Position numbers and translations under genes: made by a program
NCBI RefSeq assembly: GCF_015062935.1
Contig: NZ_SUTM01000005.1
Location: 1 to 64,000, forward strand
Length of the DNA stretch: 64,000 nucleotides
Reading direction: 5' to 3'
DNA from: Methanobrevibacter sp.
GTDB lineage: Archaea; Methanobacteriota; Methanobacteria; Methanobacteriales; Methanobacteriaceae
Part shown: in pieces, positions 31,654-39,472 of the stretch
Position numbering within the stretch: position 1 is the stretch's first letter
Layout of the letters: every line of letters begins with the position of its first letter
The notes under the pieces: model-generated
Seen by the model: the letters and a program-made list of their open reading frames with translations, nothing else
Told to the model about the DNA's origin: nothing
Database searches by the model: none

Positions 31654-32832
31654 ATGATTGAAACTGATGTAATAGTTGTTGGTTCCGGACCTGCAGGTTC
31701 CAGCGCAGCAAAACACGCTGCATTAGGTGGAGCAAAAGTTATTTTAATGGATAAAAAATCTGAAATAGGTTCACCGAAAAGATGTGCTGAAGATGTGCCT
31801 GTTAAAGGTCTGGAAAAATTAGGAATCGAACTTTCCCCTCTTTGGATTGCCAAAATAATTTGGGGTATAAGAATTCAAACACCGGATGGAACAGACCTCT
31901 GGTTACCAAAAGATCAAACAAATCCTTCCGAAGCAGATTGTGTCCTTGAAAGAAAAGTATTCGATAAACACATGGCTATGGATGCCGCAAGAGCAGGTGC
32001 CGAAATCAGAATTAAAACTTTAGTAACCTGTATTGAAAAAATTGAAAACGGTTTTATTGTTGAAACAGAATCCATGGGTAAAAAACAGGATTTCAAATGT
32101 AAAATATTGGTTGCAGCTGACGGTGTTGAAGGGCATGTCGCAAGATGGGCAGGTCTTAGACCTGCTGCAAAAGCAAAAGAAATGGGGTCCTGTGTACAAT
32201 ACGAAATGTGCAATGTTGAATTTGAAAAACAGGGTTTCATTGAATTTTATTTTGGGTCATGTGCTCCTGGAGGATACGCATGGATTTTCCCTAAAGGGGA
32301 TGACATCGCAAATGTCGGTTTAGGGCTTTTTTCACACAAAGCAGAAAAAACAGCTAAAGAATACCTTGATGATTTTGTCGCCAAGTCTCCATACTTAAAA
32401 AATGCTCAGGCTGTTGAATTAAATGTCGGAGGAGATCCCGCCGGGGGAATGATCGAAAAAATTTATGACGACAATATTATGGTTGTCGGGGATGCAGCAG
32501 GTCAGGTAAACCCATTAACAGGTGAAGGAATTGTTCCGGGCATGATTGGTGGAAAGTGTGCCGGTCAGGTAGCCGCTCAGGCTATTAAAGAGGATTGCTC
32601 TAAAAAATTCTTAAAATTTTATGATAAAATGGTTCGTGAAGAACTTAGCTATGATAATGAAGCATATAAAAAAGTGCAGGAATATGTATATTCCCTGTCT
32701 GATGGAGAATTGGATGAGATTGGTCATGCACTTGAAGGAGAAAGCTTTGATGAGGCTTCATCTGCTGAAGTAGTTAAAAAATTAATTGAAATATCTCCGA
32801 AAGCTTCACGCTATTTGGGAAAATTAGTATAG
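31654..32832 (+). CDS. Digeranylgeranylglycerophospholipid reductase family flavoprotein
   Basis: A 392-residue FAD enzyme that saturates the isoprenoid chains of archaeal membrane lipids. The N-terminal dinucleotide motif is VVGSGPAGSSAAKHAALGG (about residues 8-26). PKRCAEDVPVKGLEKLGIE is the family substrate-site region with its Cys. GDAAGQVNPLTGEGIVPGMIGG (about 277-298) is the second FAD motif. Typical length. It probably takes electrons from the ferredoxin encoded immediately upstream, which here is interrupted by a stop. Confidence 0.92.
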   Translation: MIETDVIVVGSGPAGSSAAKHAALGGAKVILMDKKSEIGSPKRCAEDVPVKGLEKLGIELSPLWIAKIIWGIRIQTPDGTDLWLPKDQTNPSEADCVLERKVFDKHMAMDAARAGAEIRIKTLVTCIEKIENGFIVETESMGKKQDFKCKILVAADGVEGHVARWAGLRPAAKAKEMGSCVQYEMCNVEFEKQGFIEFYFGSCAPGGYAWIFPKGDDIANVGLGLFSHKAEKTAKEYLDDFVAKSPYLKNAQAVELNVGGDPAGGMIEKIYDDNIMVVGDAAGQVNPLTGEGIVPGMIGGKCAGQVAAQAIKEDCSKKFLKFYDKMVREELSYDNEAYKKVQEYVYSLSDGELDEIGHALEGESFDEASSAEVVKKLIEISPKASRYLGKLV

Positions 32833-32837
32833 AGTTT

Positions 32838-33067
32838 TTGAAAACAATACGTGTAGTGAAGAAATTCACATAAAGCTATTTCATTTAGGTTTAAAATCTG
32901 AAATGTATAATGACATTATAGCTAGATTAATCGAGGCGTATGAAAAAATGTATTTTGAAGAATTAAGTGATGAAGAAGCAGATTACTATAATGAAAGAAT
33001 CAGACTTTTTGAAAATGGGGATTATACTGGCACCAGAAAAGTTGATTTAAATGCCATCAGAAAATAA
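32838..33067 (+). pseudogene. Frameshifted antitoxin-like gene
   Basis: A TTG at 32838 opens MKTIRV, then the frame must slip near 32853-32855 to continue as SEEIHIKLFHLGLKSEMYND and onward to TAA at 33067. One missing base would restore a 76-residue protein. The sequence resembles small VapB-like / DUF7557 antitoxins (TTIRVSEE-type N-terminus, ELSDEEADYYNERIRLFENGDY-like C-terminus). No toxin gene follows. The rest of the gap to 33456 holds a U-rich repeat and the upstream box of the second ATPase cassette. Confidence 0.6.
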
Positions 33068-33103
33068 TCCTGAAGTGCAATATGAACTTTTTGAGGATAA
33101 AAA

Positions 33104-33133
33104 TAGATTTCCCGGTTTATTTTTTCTTTTTTT
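33104..33133 (+). repeat. U-rich repeat, copy C (partial)
   Basis: TAGATTTC-CCG-GTTTATTTTTTCTTTTTTT matches the 3' part of copies A and B (29763-29792 and 31352-31381) but lacks their first hairpin arm. It lies 98 bases before the GTGTGTTTTTGTGCA box of the second ATPase cassette, much as copy A lies before cassette 1. Confidence 0.55.
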
Positions 33134-33230
33134 AATTTATTCAGGTTTTATTTAGTATTATAAAATTTTTAGATATTTCTATTTATAAATTATTAATTCT
33201 TCTTTATTTTAAGCTATTTTTGATTATTGG

Positions 33231-33265
33231 GTGTGTTTTTGTGCATTGTTGCACTTCAAAAAATT
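33231..33265 (+). promoter_or_regulatory. Upstream box of ATPase cassette 2
   Basis: GTGTGTTTTTGTGCA, then GTGCA-ttgt-TGCAC hairpin and CACTTC-AAAAATTT. The same order of elements occurs at 29908-29943, in each case 208-226 bases before the ATPase start codon. Confidence 0.5.
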
Positions 33266-33456
33266 TTATAATATTTTTAGATAATAAATAAATTTTATAG
33301 TATAGTTTTATTTATGCTTCTTTTGGAAATCAATAATATTAAAATTTTATAATAATGATTTGTATATAAAGCAGTATATATTAAAAAATTTAATAATGCT
33401 CTATATAGAAAGCATTAAATATTGTATTTGATATAATGTTATATGGGTGTGTTTAA

Positions 33457-34677
33457 ATGATTAAACGGGAGTTGTATTTAAATCAAATTCGAAATCTTTT
33501 TGGAACGGATTTCATTAAGGTTATTGTAGGGCTTCGAAGATGCGGCAAAACTTCTTTACTTAAAAGCATAATTGAAGAGCTTCAAAATCAAGGTATAAAA
33601 AAAGAGAATATTATTTATATCTCATTTGAATTGGTTGAATATAAAAATATTTTCACATCCGAACAGTTAGATGAAACTGTATTAAATCTAACAAGCAACA
33701 TTGAAGGCAAAATATATCTTCTTTTTGATGAAATTCAACAGGTTGAATCCTGGGAAAAATCCATCAATTCTTATAGGGCTTCATTTGATTGTGATATTTA
33801 CATTACCGGATCCAATTCAAAACTATTGTCAAATGAATTGGCTACCCTTCTTGCTGGAAGATATATTAAAATCAGTTTGTATCCATTTTCATTTAAAGAG
33901 GTATTGCAATACCGCAGGGAAATTGATAAAATAAAATTAGATGGGGAATTCATTAAAAAACAATTTAATGAATATCTGTTATTTGGGGGTATGCCTGGTT
34001 TGCTTGCAATAAGAGATGATGATACAAAAATCAATGCTCTTCAAGACATTTATGATTCAATAATTGTTCATGATATTCTCTCAAGATATACTATAAATGA
34101 AATTGATTTATTTAAACGTTTTTCACATTATCTAATGAATTCTACTGGACAAACTTTCTCTAAAACCAGTATTACAAATTATCTAAAAAGTGAAAATAAA
34201 AGAACAACACGTAATACTATCTCAAATTTCACGGATTATCTTAAAGACTCATTATTCTGCAAAATGGTAAGACGTCAGGATATTTTGGGTAAAAAAATAC
34301 TAAAAACTGAAGAAAAATATTATTTGACAGATCAAGGTTTCCACCATGCATTGGTTGACAATAACAATAACTGGTTAGGCAGGATTTTGGAAAATGTTGT
34401 TTTCAACGAATTAGTTAGAAGGGGTTATTCTGTAAAAATTGGAAAGATTCGTAATAAGGAAATAGATTTTGTTTGTGAAAAACATGACAATAAGATATAT
34501 GTTCAAGTAGCATATATTTTATCTTCTTCCGAAACAATTGAAAGAGAATTTTCACCGTTAATGGATGTTCCGGATAAGTATGATGCTTATGTTTTAAGCA
34601 TGGATGAATTTGACATGTCTCGGGATGGAATTAAACATAAAAACATCATTGATTTCTTATTGGATGATGAAATTTAG
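33457..34677 (+). CDS. AAA ATPase with DUF4143 domain (cassette 2)
   Basis: A 406-residue ATPase of the AAA_14/DUF4143 type. Walker A is GLRRCGKT (about residues 25-32), Walker B is YLLFDEIQQV (about 88-97), and ITGSNSKLLSNELATLLAGRY is the family signature. The C-terminal part (about 250-400) is the DUF4143 region with EIDFVCEKHDNKIYVQVAY, a nuclease-fold-like strand pattern. Such genes are multicopy in many archaea and anaerobic bacteria and tend to be mobile or defence-associated; no function is established. The upstream and downstream flanks resemble those of the 30116-31300 ATPase although the proteins belong to different ATPase branches. Confidence 0.87.
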   Translation: MIKRELYLNQIRNLFGTDFIKVIVGLRRCGKTSLLKSIIEELQNQGIKKENIIYISFELVEYKNIFTSEQLDETVLNLTSNIEGKIYLLFDEIQQVESWEKSINSYRASFDCDIYITGSNSKLLSNELATLLAGRYIKISLYPFSFKEVLQYRREIDKIKLDGEFIKKQFNEYLLFGGMPGLLAIRDDDTKINALQDIYDSIIVHDILSRYTINEIDLFKRFSHYLMNSTGQTFSKTSITNYLKSENKRTTRNTISNFTDYLKDSLFCKMVRRQDILGKKILKTEEKYYLTDQGFHHALVDNNNNWLGRILENVVFNELVRRGYSVKIGKIRNKEIDFVCEKHDNKIYVQVAYILSSSETIEREFSPLMDVPDKYDAYVLSMDEFDMSRDGIKHKNIIDFLLDDEI

Positions 34678-34680
34678 AAA

Positions 34681-34755
34681 AGTAGGGAGGTTCCACTTAA
34701 TTCTTGCATAATGTATAGGTCATTGTTTATTTTTTAATCTTATTGTGCAAGAATT
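34681..34755 (+). repeat. 3' box and U-rich repeat copy D, end of ATPase cassette 2
   Basis: AGTAGGGAGG (34681-34690) starts three bases after the stop and aligns with 31312 onward. Copy D at 34706-34735 is a diverged version of the 31338-31375 repeat and keeps a small AATG/CATT hairpin before the T tract. A ten-pair inverted repeat, AATTCTTGCA (34699-34708) and TGCAAGAATT (34746-34755), encloses it. TTGTGCAAGAAT in the second arm also occurs at the left end of the TnpB element (49880). Confidence 0.6.
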
Positions 34756-34884
34756 CTCAGTCTCCTACAATCCGGAAAAGTTCAATAAATTCTTAAAATA
34801 CCCTCAACTCATCAAATCATCATATGATAATAAATAATATGGGATGGTACATAAATTTTATATGTCTCAATGAGTAAAATATAT

Positions 34885-35928
34885 ATGATATTTATGAATG
34901 GTAAATTGATTAAGGTAATTTTTTTATTTTCTGTACTTTTGATTTTAAGCACATCTGCTGTTTTTGCAGAGGATAATTCAACAGATTTGACTTATTCTTC
35001 TGAGAATCATTCCATTTCAGAGGCGGAAAATATCTCAGACGATTTTAATTTTGATATTGGTGAATGGGCATTGGATGAAAACGGAAATGTGGTTCATATC
35101 CCCTCAAATAAAAGTCATGGTGATAATGATTTCAGCGTTGAATTTCATGTAGGTAATGGTACTGACTTGAGAAATAATGCTTCAGGCGCAAATCCGGCTC
35201 AGGATACTTACCCGATTTTAAAGCCTTCAGGATTTGATTCTTGGTGGGAGGAATTTTCTAAAGACCCTAAGGCTTTTATGGATAAATACAATCCGCAGCC
35301 AAAGGCCCCTCCAGCAACATTTGGCGATGATGTTCAAAACGGCACATGTGATGGAAAGAATTCCAAGGAATTCATAGATTTCATCAATTTTGTTAAAAAG
35401 ACCAGAGTAACACCAGATTCAATTATAGGCAAGGATGTTAATGTTTTCTATTCCACCAAAAATGTATATTGGGTTAGGGTTCTCAATCCTGTCGGTGATT
35501 CAGTCGGCAAGGGCATAAAAGTCACATTTATTTTCAACGGCAAGAAAATCATGACTCAAACCAATGAAAACGGTTATGCAAGCTTCAAATTTAAAGCTCA
35601 GTCTGGAAAATATGTCGTAAAGGCGTATGCTGGCAACGTTACCTCCAAGCATAAGGTAACTGTCAAGCCGCTCTTCAAGACAAAGGATGTCTCAAAGAAA
35701 TATAAGAAATCCTCAAAATTCACTGTAAGGCTGGTCAAGCTTAACGGCAAGTCACTTCAAAAGAAAAATATCAAGATAACACTCAAGGGCAAGACCTACA
35801 CTGTAAAGACAAATTCAAAAGGAATTGCAACTTTCAATATTCCGAAAAATCTTAAAGTAGGCAAATATACAATCAAAACCCGCTATAATGGTTGTGTTGT
35901 TAAGAACTGCTTAACAGTCAAAAGATGA
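34885..35928 (+). CDS. Secreted adhesin-like protein with Ig-type C-terminal repeats
   Basis: A 347-residue exported protein. The N-terminal signal peptide has hydrophobic core VIFLFSVLLILSTSAVFA, then a low-complexity acidic region, a WWEEFSKDPKAFMDKY segment, and a C-terminal pair of Ig-like domains ending KYTIKTRYNGCVVKNC. The last domain resembles the Lys-rich modules of the large adhesin-like proteins at 51884-64000. No enzymatic motif is visible. The first ATG is at 34870, but TTTATAT at 34857-34863 places initiation near 34885, so a leaderless start there is preferred. Confidence 0.75.
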   Translation: MIFMNGKLIKVIFLFSVLLILSTSAVFAEDNSTDLTYSSENHSISEAENISDDFNFDIGEWALDENGNVVHIPSNKSHGDNDFSVEFHVGNGTDLRNNASGANPAQDTYPILKPSGFDSWWEEFSKDPKAFMDKYNPQPKAPPATFGDDVQNGTCDGKNSKEFIDFINFVKKTRVTPDSIIGKDVNVFYSTKNVYWVRVLNPVGDSVGKGIKVTFIFNGKKIMTQTNENGYASFKFKAQSGKYVVKAYAGNVTSKHKVTVKPLFKTKDVSKKYKKSSKFTVRLVKLNGKSLQKKNIKITLKGKTYTVKTNSKGIATFNIPKNLKVGKYTIKTRYNGCVVKNCLTVKR

Positions 35929-35956
35929 TTTTATATATTTTTAGTTTTTTCATTAG

Positions 35957-35992
35957 GCGCTTCACCTCTTTGGTGAAGTGATTTTATTTTTT
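35957..35992 (+). terminator. Intrinsic terminator after the secreted protein gene
   Basis: CTTCACC (35960-35966) pairs with GGTGAAG (35972-35978) around a five-base loop, followed by a T-rich run. Confidence 0.75.
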
Positions 35993-36130
35993 ATTACTTG
36001 TTTTTAATTAATTCGGCGTTAGTCATCGCTAATTTATGTAACATTTTTTTACTTTCTTTAATGTAAAAAATACCTGCCGTTAGTCTCTGATGCATGCTTT
36101 AGTTTACATTTTTCGATTATTTTCAAAACA

Positions 36131-36138
36131 TTTATATA
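36131..36138 (+). promoter_or_regulatory. TATA box of glnA
   Basis: TTTATATA, with initiation expected about 24-27 bases downstream, near 36160, at the left edge of the operator palindrome. The rest of the gap from 35993 to 36130 holds only two GTTAGTC-containing stretches of unknown meaning. Confidence 0.6.
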
Positions 36139-36157
36139 TTCTTAATGATATATTATT

Positions 36158-36183
36158 AGTCGGAAGGAAGTTTCCTTCCGACT
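36158..36183. promoter_or_regulatory. Double NrpR-type operator at the glnA transcription start
   Basis: A 26-base palindrome with 12-base perfect arms (AGTCGGAAGGAA / TTCCTTCCGACT). It contains two overlapping copies of GGAA-N6-TTCC, at 36162-36175 and 36166-36179. GGAA-N6-TTCC is the established NrpR operator of methanogens. Binding here would cover the predicted start of transcription. Confidence 0.75.
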
Positions 36184-36217
36184 GTGTATTTAATTAAATT
36201 CATTTAGTCAAAATGGT

Positions 36218-36251
36218 TTGCCACTTTCCATATTATTCAACAAGTGGGCAA
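36218..36251 (+). other. Hairpin in the glnA 5' leader
   Basis: TTGCCACTT (36218-36226) pairs with AAGTG-G-GCAA (36242-36251) with one bulged G. It lies between the predicted transcription start and the glnA ATG, in a leader of about 110 bases that is long for this genome. Confidence 0.35.
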
Positions 36252-36273
36252 TGCAGTGAAATGATGTGAAAAA

Positions 36274-37611
36274 ATGTCAGCAAAAGATAAAAAATTAGAC
36301 CAGATTATAAAGACAATCGATGCAAACGATATAAAATTTTTGAAATTGCAGTTTTCAGATATTCATGGATTGCCAAAAAGCATGGCAGTACCTCTTAAAA
36401 AGGCGGATGATGTTGAAGACATAGTAAATGACGGATTATTGTTTGACGGATCCTCAGTAGCAGGTCTGGCTTCAATCAATGACAGTGACCTTCTTGCAAA
36501 ACCTGATATCAACACATTCTCAACAATTCCATGGAGACCTGAATCAAAAGGTACCAGTCGATTCATATGTGATATTTTCACAACCGAAGGAAAACCATAT
36601 GACGGAGACCCAAGGGGAGTTCTCAAAAAATCCCTGCAATTGGCAGAAAAAAGAGGATACCAATTCAATATGGGTCCCGAACCGGAATTCTTTATCATAA
36701 CCGAAGATGAAAACGGAAATTACATACCTGCCGATGAGGCGGAGTACTTTGACGTGGAACCATTGGACCAGGGTACAGATATCAGAAGGGAAATCGTACT
36801 GGGTCTTGAAAAACTTGACTTTGATGTTGAAGTAAGCCACCACGAAGTTGCAGCAGGCCAGCATGAAGTTGACTTCAAATATGCAGACGCTTTAAAAACA
36901 GCAGATGCAGTAATAACATTCAAGGAAGCTGTCAAAGCACTGGTAAATAATTTGGGCTTCAAGGCAACATTCATGCCAAAACCGTTTTTAGGAATCAACG
37001 GTAGCGGAATGCACTGTAACCAAAGTCTTTTCAAGGACGGGGAAAACATTTTCTATGACCCTGACACCGAAACCCAGATTTCTCAAGAGGCACTGTACTT
37101 CATAGGAGGACTGCTGAAACATGCTCCTGCATTATCATCAATACTCTCTCCAACAGTAAACTCATACAAACGTCTCGTACCGGGCTATGAAGCACCATGC
37201 TACATCGCTTACGGTTTCAAAAACAGATCAACTCTGTTAAGGATTCCTGCATCCCGTGGATTAGGTACAAGAATCGAATGCAGGTCCGCTGACCCTTCAT
37301 GTAATCCATATCTTGCATTTGCAGTACTGCTTGAAGCAGGTCTGGACGGTATGGACAACAAGATTGATCCTGGTGAACCTACCGAAGAAAACCTCTTTGC
37401 ATTTTCAGAAGATGAAATTGCTGAGAAAGGAATTTCCAGTTTGCCTACAAGCTTATGGGAAGCATACCATGCACTTGAGGAAAATGACGTTATCAAAAAC
37501 GCTCTTGGTGAAAAAGTATTCAATCAGTTCTACAACATCAAAAGGGCTGAGTGGGACGCTTACAGAATACAGGTATTCGACTATGAACGTGATGAATACC
37601 TGAATGTCTAA
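36274..37611 (+). CDS. glnA: Glutamine synthetase, type I
   Basis: Makes glutamine from glutamate, ammonium and ATP. It is 445 residues, the short GSI form of archaea and Gram-positives. Segments include [21 protein letters not shown], the metal-binding [25 protein letters not shown], the ATP-site [11 protein letters not shown], and the [14 protein letters not shown] loop. The transcript start lies on a double NrpR-type operator, which implies repression when nitrogen is plentiful. A hairpin follows at 37625-37666, and the split glutamate synthase genes follow, completing the GS-GOGAT route. Confidence 0.97.
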   Translation: MSAKDKKLDQIIKTIDANDIKFLKLQFSDIHGLPKSMAVPLKKADDVEDIVNDGLLFDGSSVAGLASINDSDLLAKPDINTFSTIPWRPESKGTSRFICDIFTTEGKPYDGDPRGVLKKSLQLAEKRGYQFNMGPEPEFFIITEDENGNYIPADEAEYFDVEPLDQGTDIRREIVLGLEKLDFDVEVSHHEVAAGQHEVDFKYADALKTADAVITFKEAVKALVNNLGFKATFMPKPFLGINGSGMHCNQSLFKDGENIFYDPDTETQISQEALYFIGGLLKHAPALSSILSPTVNSYKRLVPGYEAPCYIAYGFKNRSTLLRIPASRGLGTRIECRSADPSCNPYLAFAVLLEAGLDGMDNKIDPGEPTEENLFAFSEDEIAEKGISSLPTSLWEAYHALEENDVIKNALGEKVFNQFYNIKRAEWDAYRIQVFDYERDEYLNV

Positions 37612-37624
37612 CCATTTAACTTGA

Positions 37625-37666
37625 ATTGGTTGCCTGCCCCCTGAATGTTTTTAGGGGGCGGCCAAT
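37625..37666 (+). terminator. GC-rich hairpin after glnA
   Basis: GCCCCCT (37635-37641) pairs with AGGGGGC (37653-37659), flanked by ATTGG/CCAAT. It has only a weak T run, so it could act as a processing or stability element as well as a terminator. Confidence 0.55.
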
Positions 37667-37724
37667 CAATAAATTTTGGGAGGTTTAATATTACGGGTAA
37701 CATTTTGGAATTTTGTTGTTTTGG

Positions 37725-37799
37725 GGCATATAAGTTTAAGAGTAGTTATTTAAGGCATATGTAAAATTCGGAGTTCATGATTATTATTTTAAGGCATAT
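37725..37799 (+). promoter_or_regulatory. Three GGCATAT repeats upstream of the glutamate synthase genes
   Basis: GGCATAT occurs at 37725, 37754 and 37793. The last two lie in longer matches of TTTAAGGCATAT-(T)-GTAAA. They sit 77-150 bases before the first glutamate synthase gene in an otherwise AT-rich gap. No GGAA-N6-TTCC site is present here, so a different regulator or a promoter role is possible. Confidence 0.35.
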
Positions 37800-37875
37800 T
37801 GTAAATTAAAACTTATTTATCGGAATTTTAAATTTGCTATTGTATTCGCCGATTATTTTAAATGGAGGTTTAAAA

Positions 37876-38793
37876 ATGTGCGGAATAGCAGGTGTAATAT
37901 ACAAGGACAAAAAAACTCACCCTGTAGGAAGCGCTTTGACATCCATGCTGGAATCTCTGCAGCATAGGGGTCCAGATTCAGCAGGATATGCAATCTATGG
38001 GGGTTTGAATTTTTCTGAAAATTATTATCAGTTAAACATTCAAGTAAACAGAAGAAAAGGAACATTGGACAATTTAAAATCATTACTGACCCAGTTCAGT
38101 CAGATATACGAAGAACAGCTAATCGAATCAGTAGGCGATTCAGACGTATACAAATGTAAAATAGCACTGGAGGAATATTCTCTTTTAAAACCGTGCATAC
38201 GTGAAATAGACGAACTGGAAAACGTAAGGGTAATCAACGGATCACATTCATTTGAAATGATAAAGGACATCGGAAAGGTAAAAGACATAGCAGAGCGGTT
38301 TGACGTTCCAAGCAGGATGGGAACCCATGGGATCGGACATACCCGATTTGCAACCGAAAGCGGAGTGGACAGGTATCATGCACACCCATATCAAAGCTAC
38401 ATCATACCTGACATTACTGTGGTGCATAACGGACAGATTACCAACTACTGGAAAATCAGGGACCCTCTGGAGAGGAAAGGACACACTTTCGAATCATTCA
38501 ACGATACTGAATGCATAGTTCACTACATGGCAGATAAGCTCAATCAGGGCTACAAACTGGAAGAGGCTTTGGAGGAAGCAGTCACTGATTTGGACGGTCC
38601 GTTTTCAATACTTGTGGGAACACCTAACGGTATTGGAATTGCAAAGGACAAGCTTGGACTGAGGCCGGGAGTCATGGCTGAAACAGATGAGATATTCGCC
38701 ATAGCATCAGAGGAAATGGCATTGCATGACGTCATTGATTCAGACCAGATAGAACAGATCGCTCCCGGTGAAACAAGGGCTTACACAATTTAG
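37876..38793 (+). CDS. Glutamate synthase, glutamine amidotransferase subunit
   Basis: A 305-residue stand-alone class II glutaminase domain of glutamate synthase, releasing ammonia from glutamine. It begins MCGIAGVIY, where Cys2 becomes the catalytic N-terminal nucleophile. SLQHRGPDSAGY, GIGHTRFATES, HAHPYQSY, VVHNGQITNY and FNDTECIVHYM are typical. GGAGG precedes the ATG at 37876; upstream in-frame codons are not used. In archaea the GltB domains are commonly split into separate genes, and here the next three genes carry the rest. Confidence 0.93.
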   Translation: MCGIAGVIYKDKKTHPVGSALTSMLESLQHRGPDSAGYAIYGGLNFSENYYQLNIQVNRRKGTLDNLKSLLTQFSQIYEEQLIESVGDSDVYKCKIALEEYSLLKPCIREIDELENVRVINGSHSFEMIKDIGKVKDIAERFDVPSRMGTHGIGHTRFATESGVDRYHAHPYQSYIIPDITVVHNGQITNYWKIRDPLERKGHTFESFNDTECIVHYMADKLNQGYKLEEALEEAVTDLDGPFSILVGTPNGIGIAKDKLGLRPGVMAETDEIFAIASEEMALHDVIDSDQIEQIAPGETRAYTI

Positions 38794-38807
38794 CGGGAGT
38801 GTTTTCA

Positions 38808-39461
38808 ATGAAAGAATATGTTATTGACGCAAAGGATATGGATACAAAGGAACTGAACCGTACCATAAAGGAACGCGCTCCTCTTTATGATAAGCTCGTT
38901 ATTGAAAACCCGGAATCCAAACACAACATCTGCGCAGGTCTGAGCGAAGACATTGACATTCAGATAAACGGCTCTGCAGGTTATTTTGTCGGAACAATGG
39001 TCAACGGGGCAAAAATACACATCACAGGAAATGCCGGATGGTTTGCCGGAGACAACATGACAAAAGGTGAGCTGATTATCGAAGGAACTGCAGGTGACGG
39101 TGCAGGACAGGGAATATACGGCGGAACCGTAATTGTCAAAGGAAGCACAGGTTCAAGAACCGGAGAAATCATGAAAGGCGGAACAGTAATAATCGGCGGA
39201 AACAGCGGATATATGACCGGACTTCTTATGATGGGAGGAAAACTCATAATTCTTGGTGACGTGACCGATGATGTGGGCGAATCAATCATGAGAGGAACCA
39301 TATATGTTCTCGGCAATGTCAAAAGCCTGGGAAAGAATGCCTTAATGGAAAAAACCAGTCTCAAAGATCAAAATGAGCTTAAAGAAATCCTGACCAGATA
39401 CGGTTTCGATTTGACAGACATTGAATATACAAACTTTAAAAAAATTGTTAATATACAATAG
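38808..39461 (+). CDS. Glutamate synthase, GXGXG-domain subunit
   Basis: A 217-residue right-handed beta-helix subunit equal to the C-terminal GXGXG domain of bacterial GltB. Repeats with Gly-x-Gly character run from about residue 45 to 170 (GSAGYFVGTMVNGAKI, GNAGWFAGDNM, GTAGDGAGQGIYGG, GSTGSRTGEIMKGG). The domain links the glutaminase and synthase sites structurally. GGGAG precedes the ATG at 38808. It lies 14 bases after the amidotransferase gene. Confidence 0.92.
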   Translation: MKEYVIDAKDMDTKELNRTIKERAPLYDKLVIENPESKHNICAGLSEDIDIQINGSAGYFVGTMVNGAKIHITGNAGWFAGDNMTKGELIIEGTAGDGAGQGIYGGTVIVKGSTGSRTGEIMKGGTVIIGGNSGYMTGLLMMGGKLIILGDVTDDVGESIMRGTIYVLGNVKSLGKNALMEKTSLKDQNELKEILTRYGFDLTDIEYTNFKKIVNIQ

Positions 39462-39472
39462 GAGCTAAGAAA

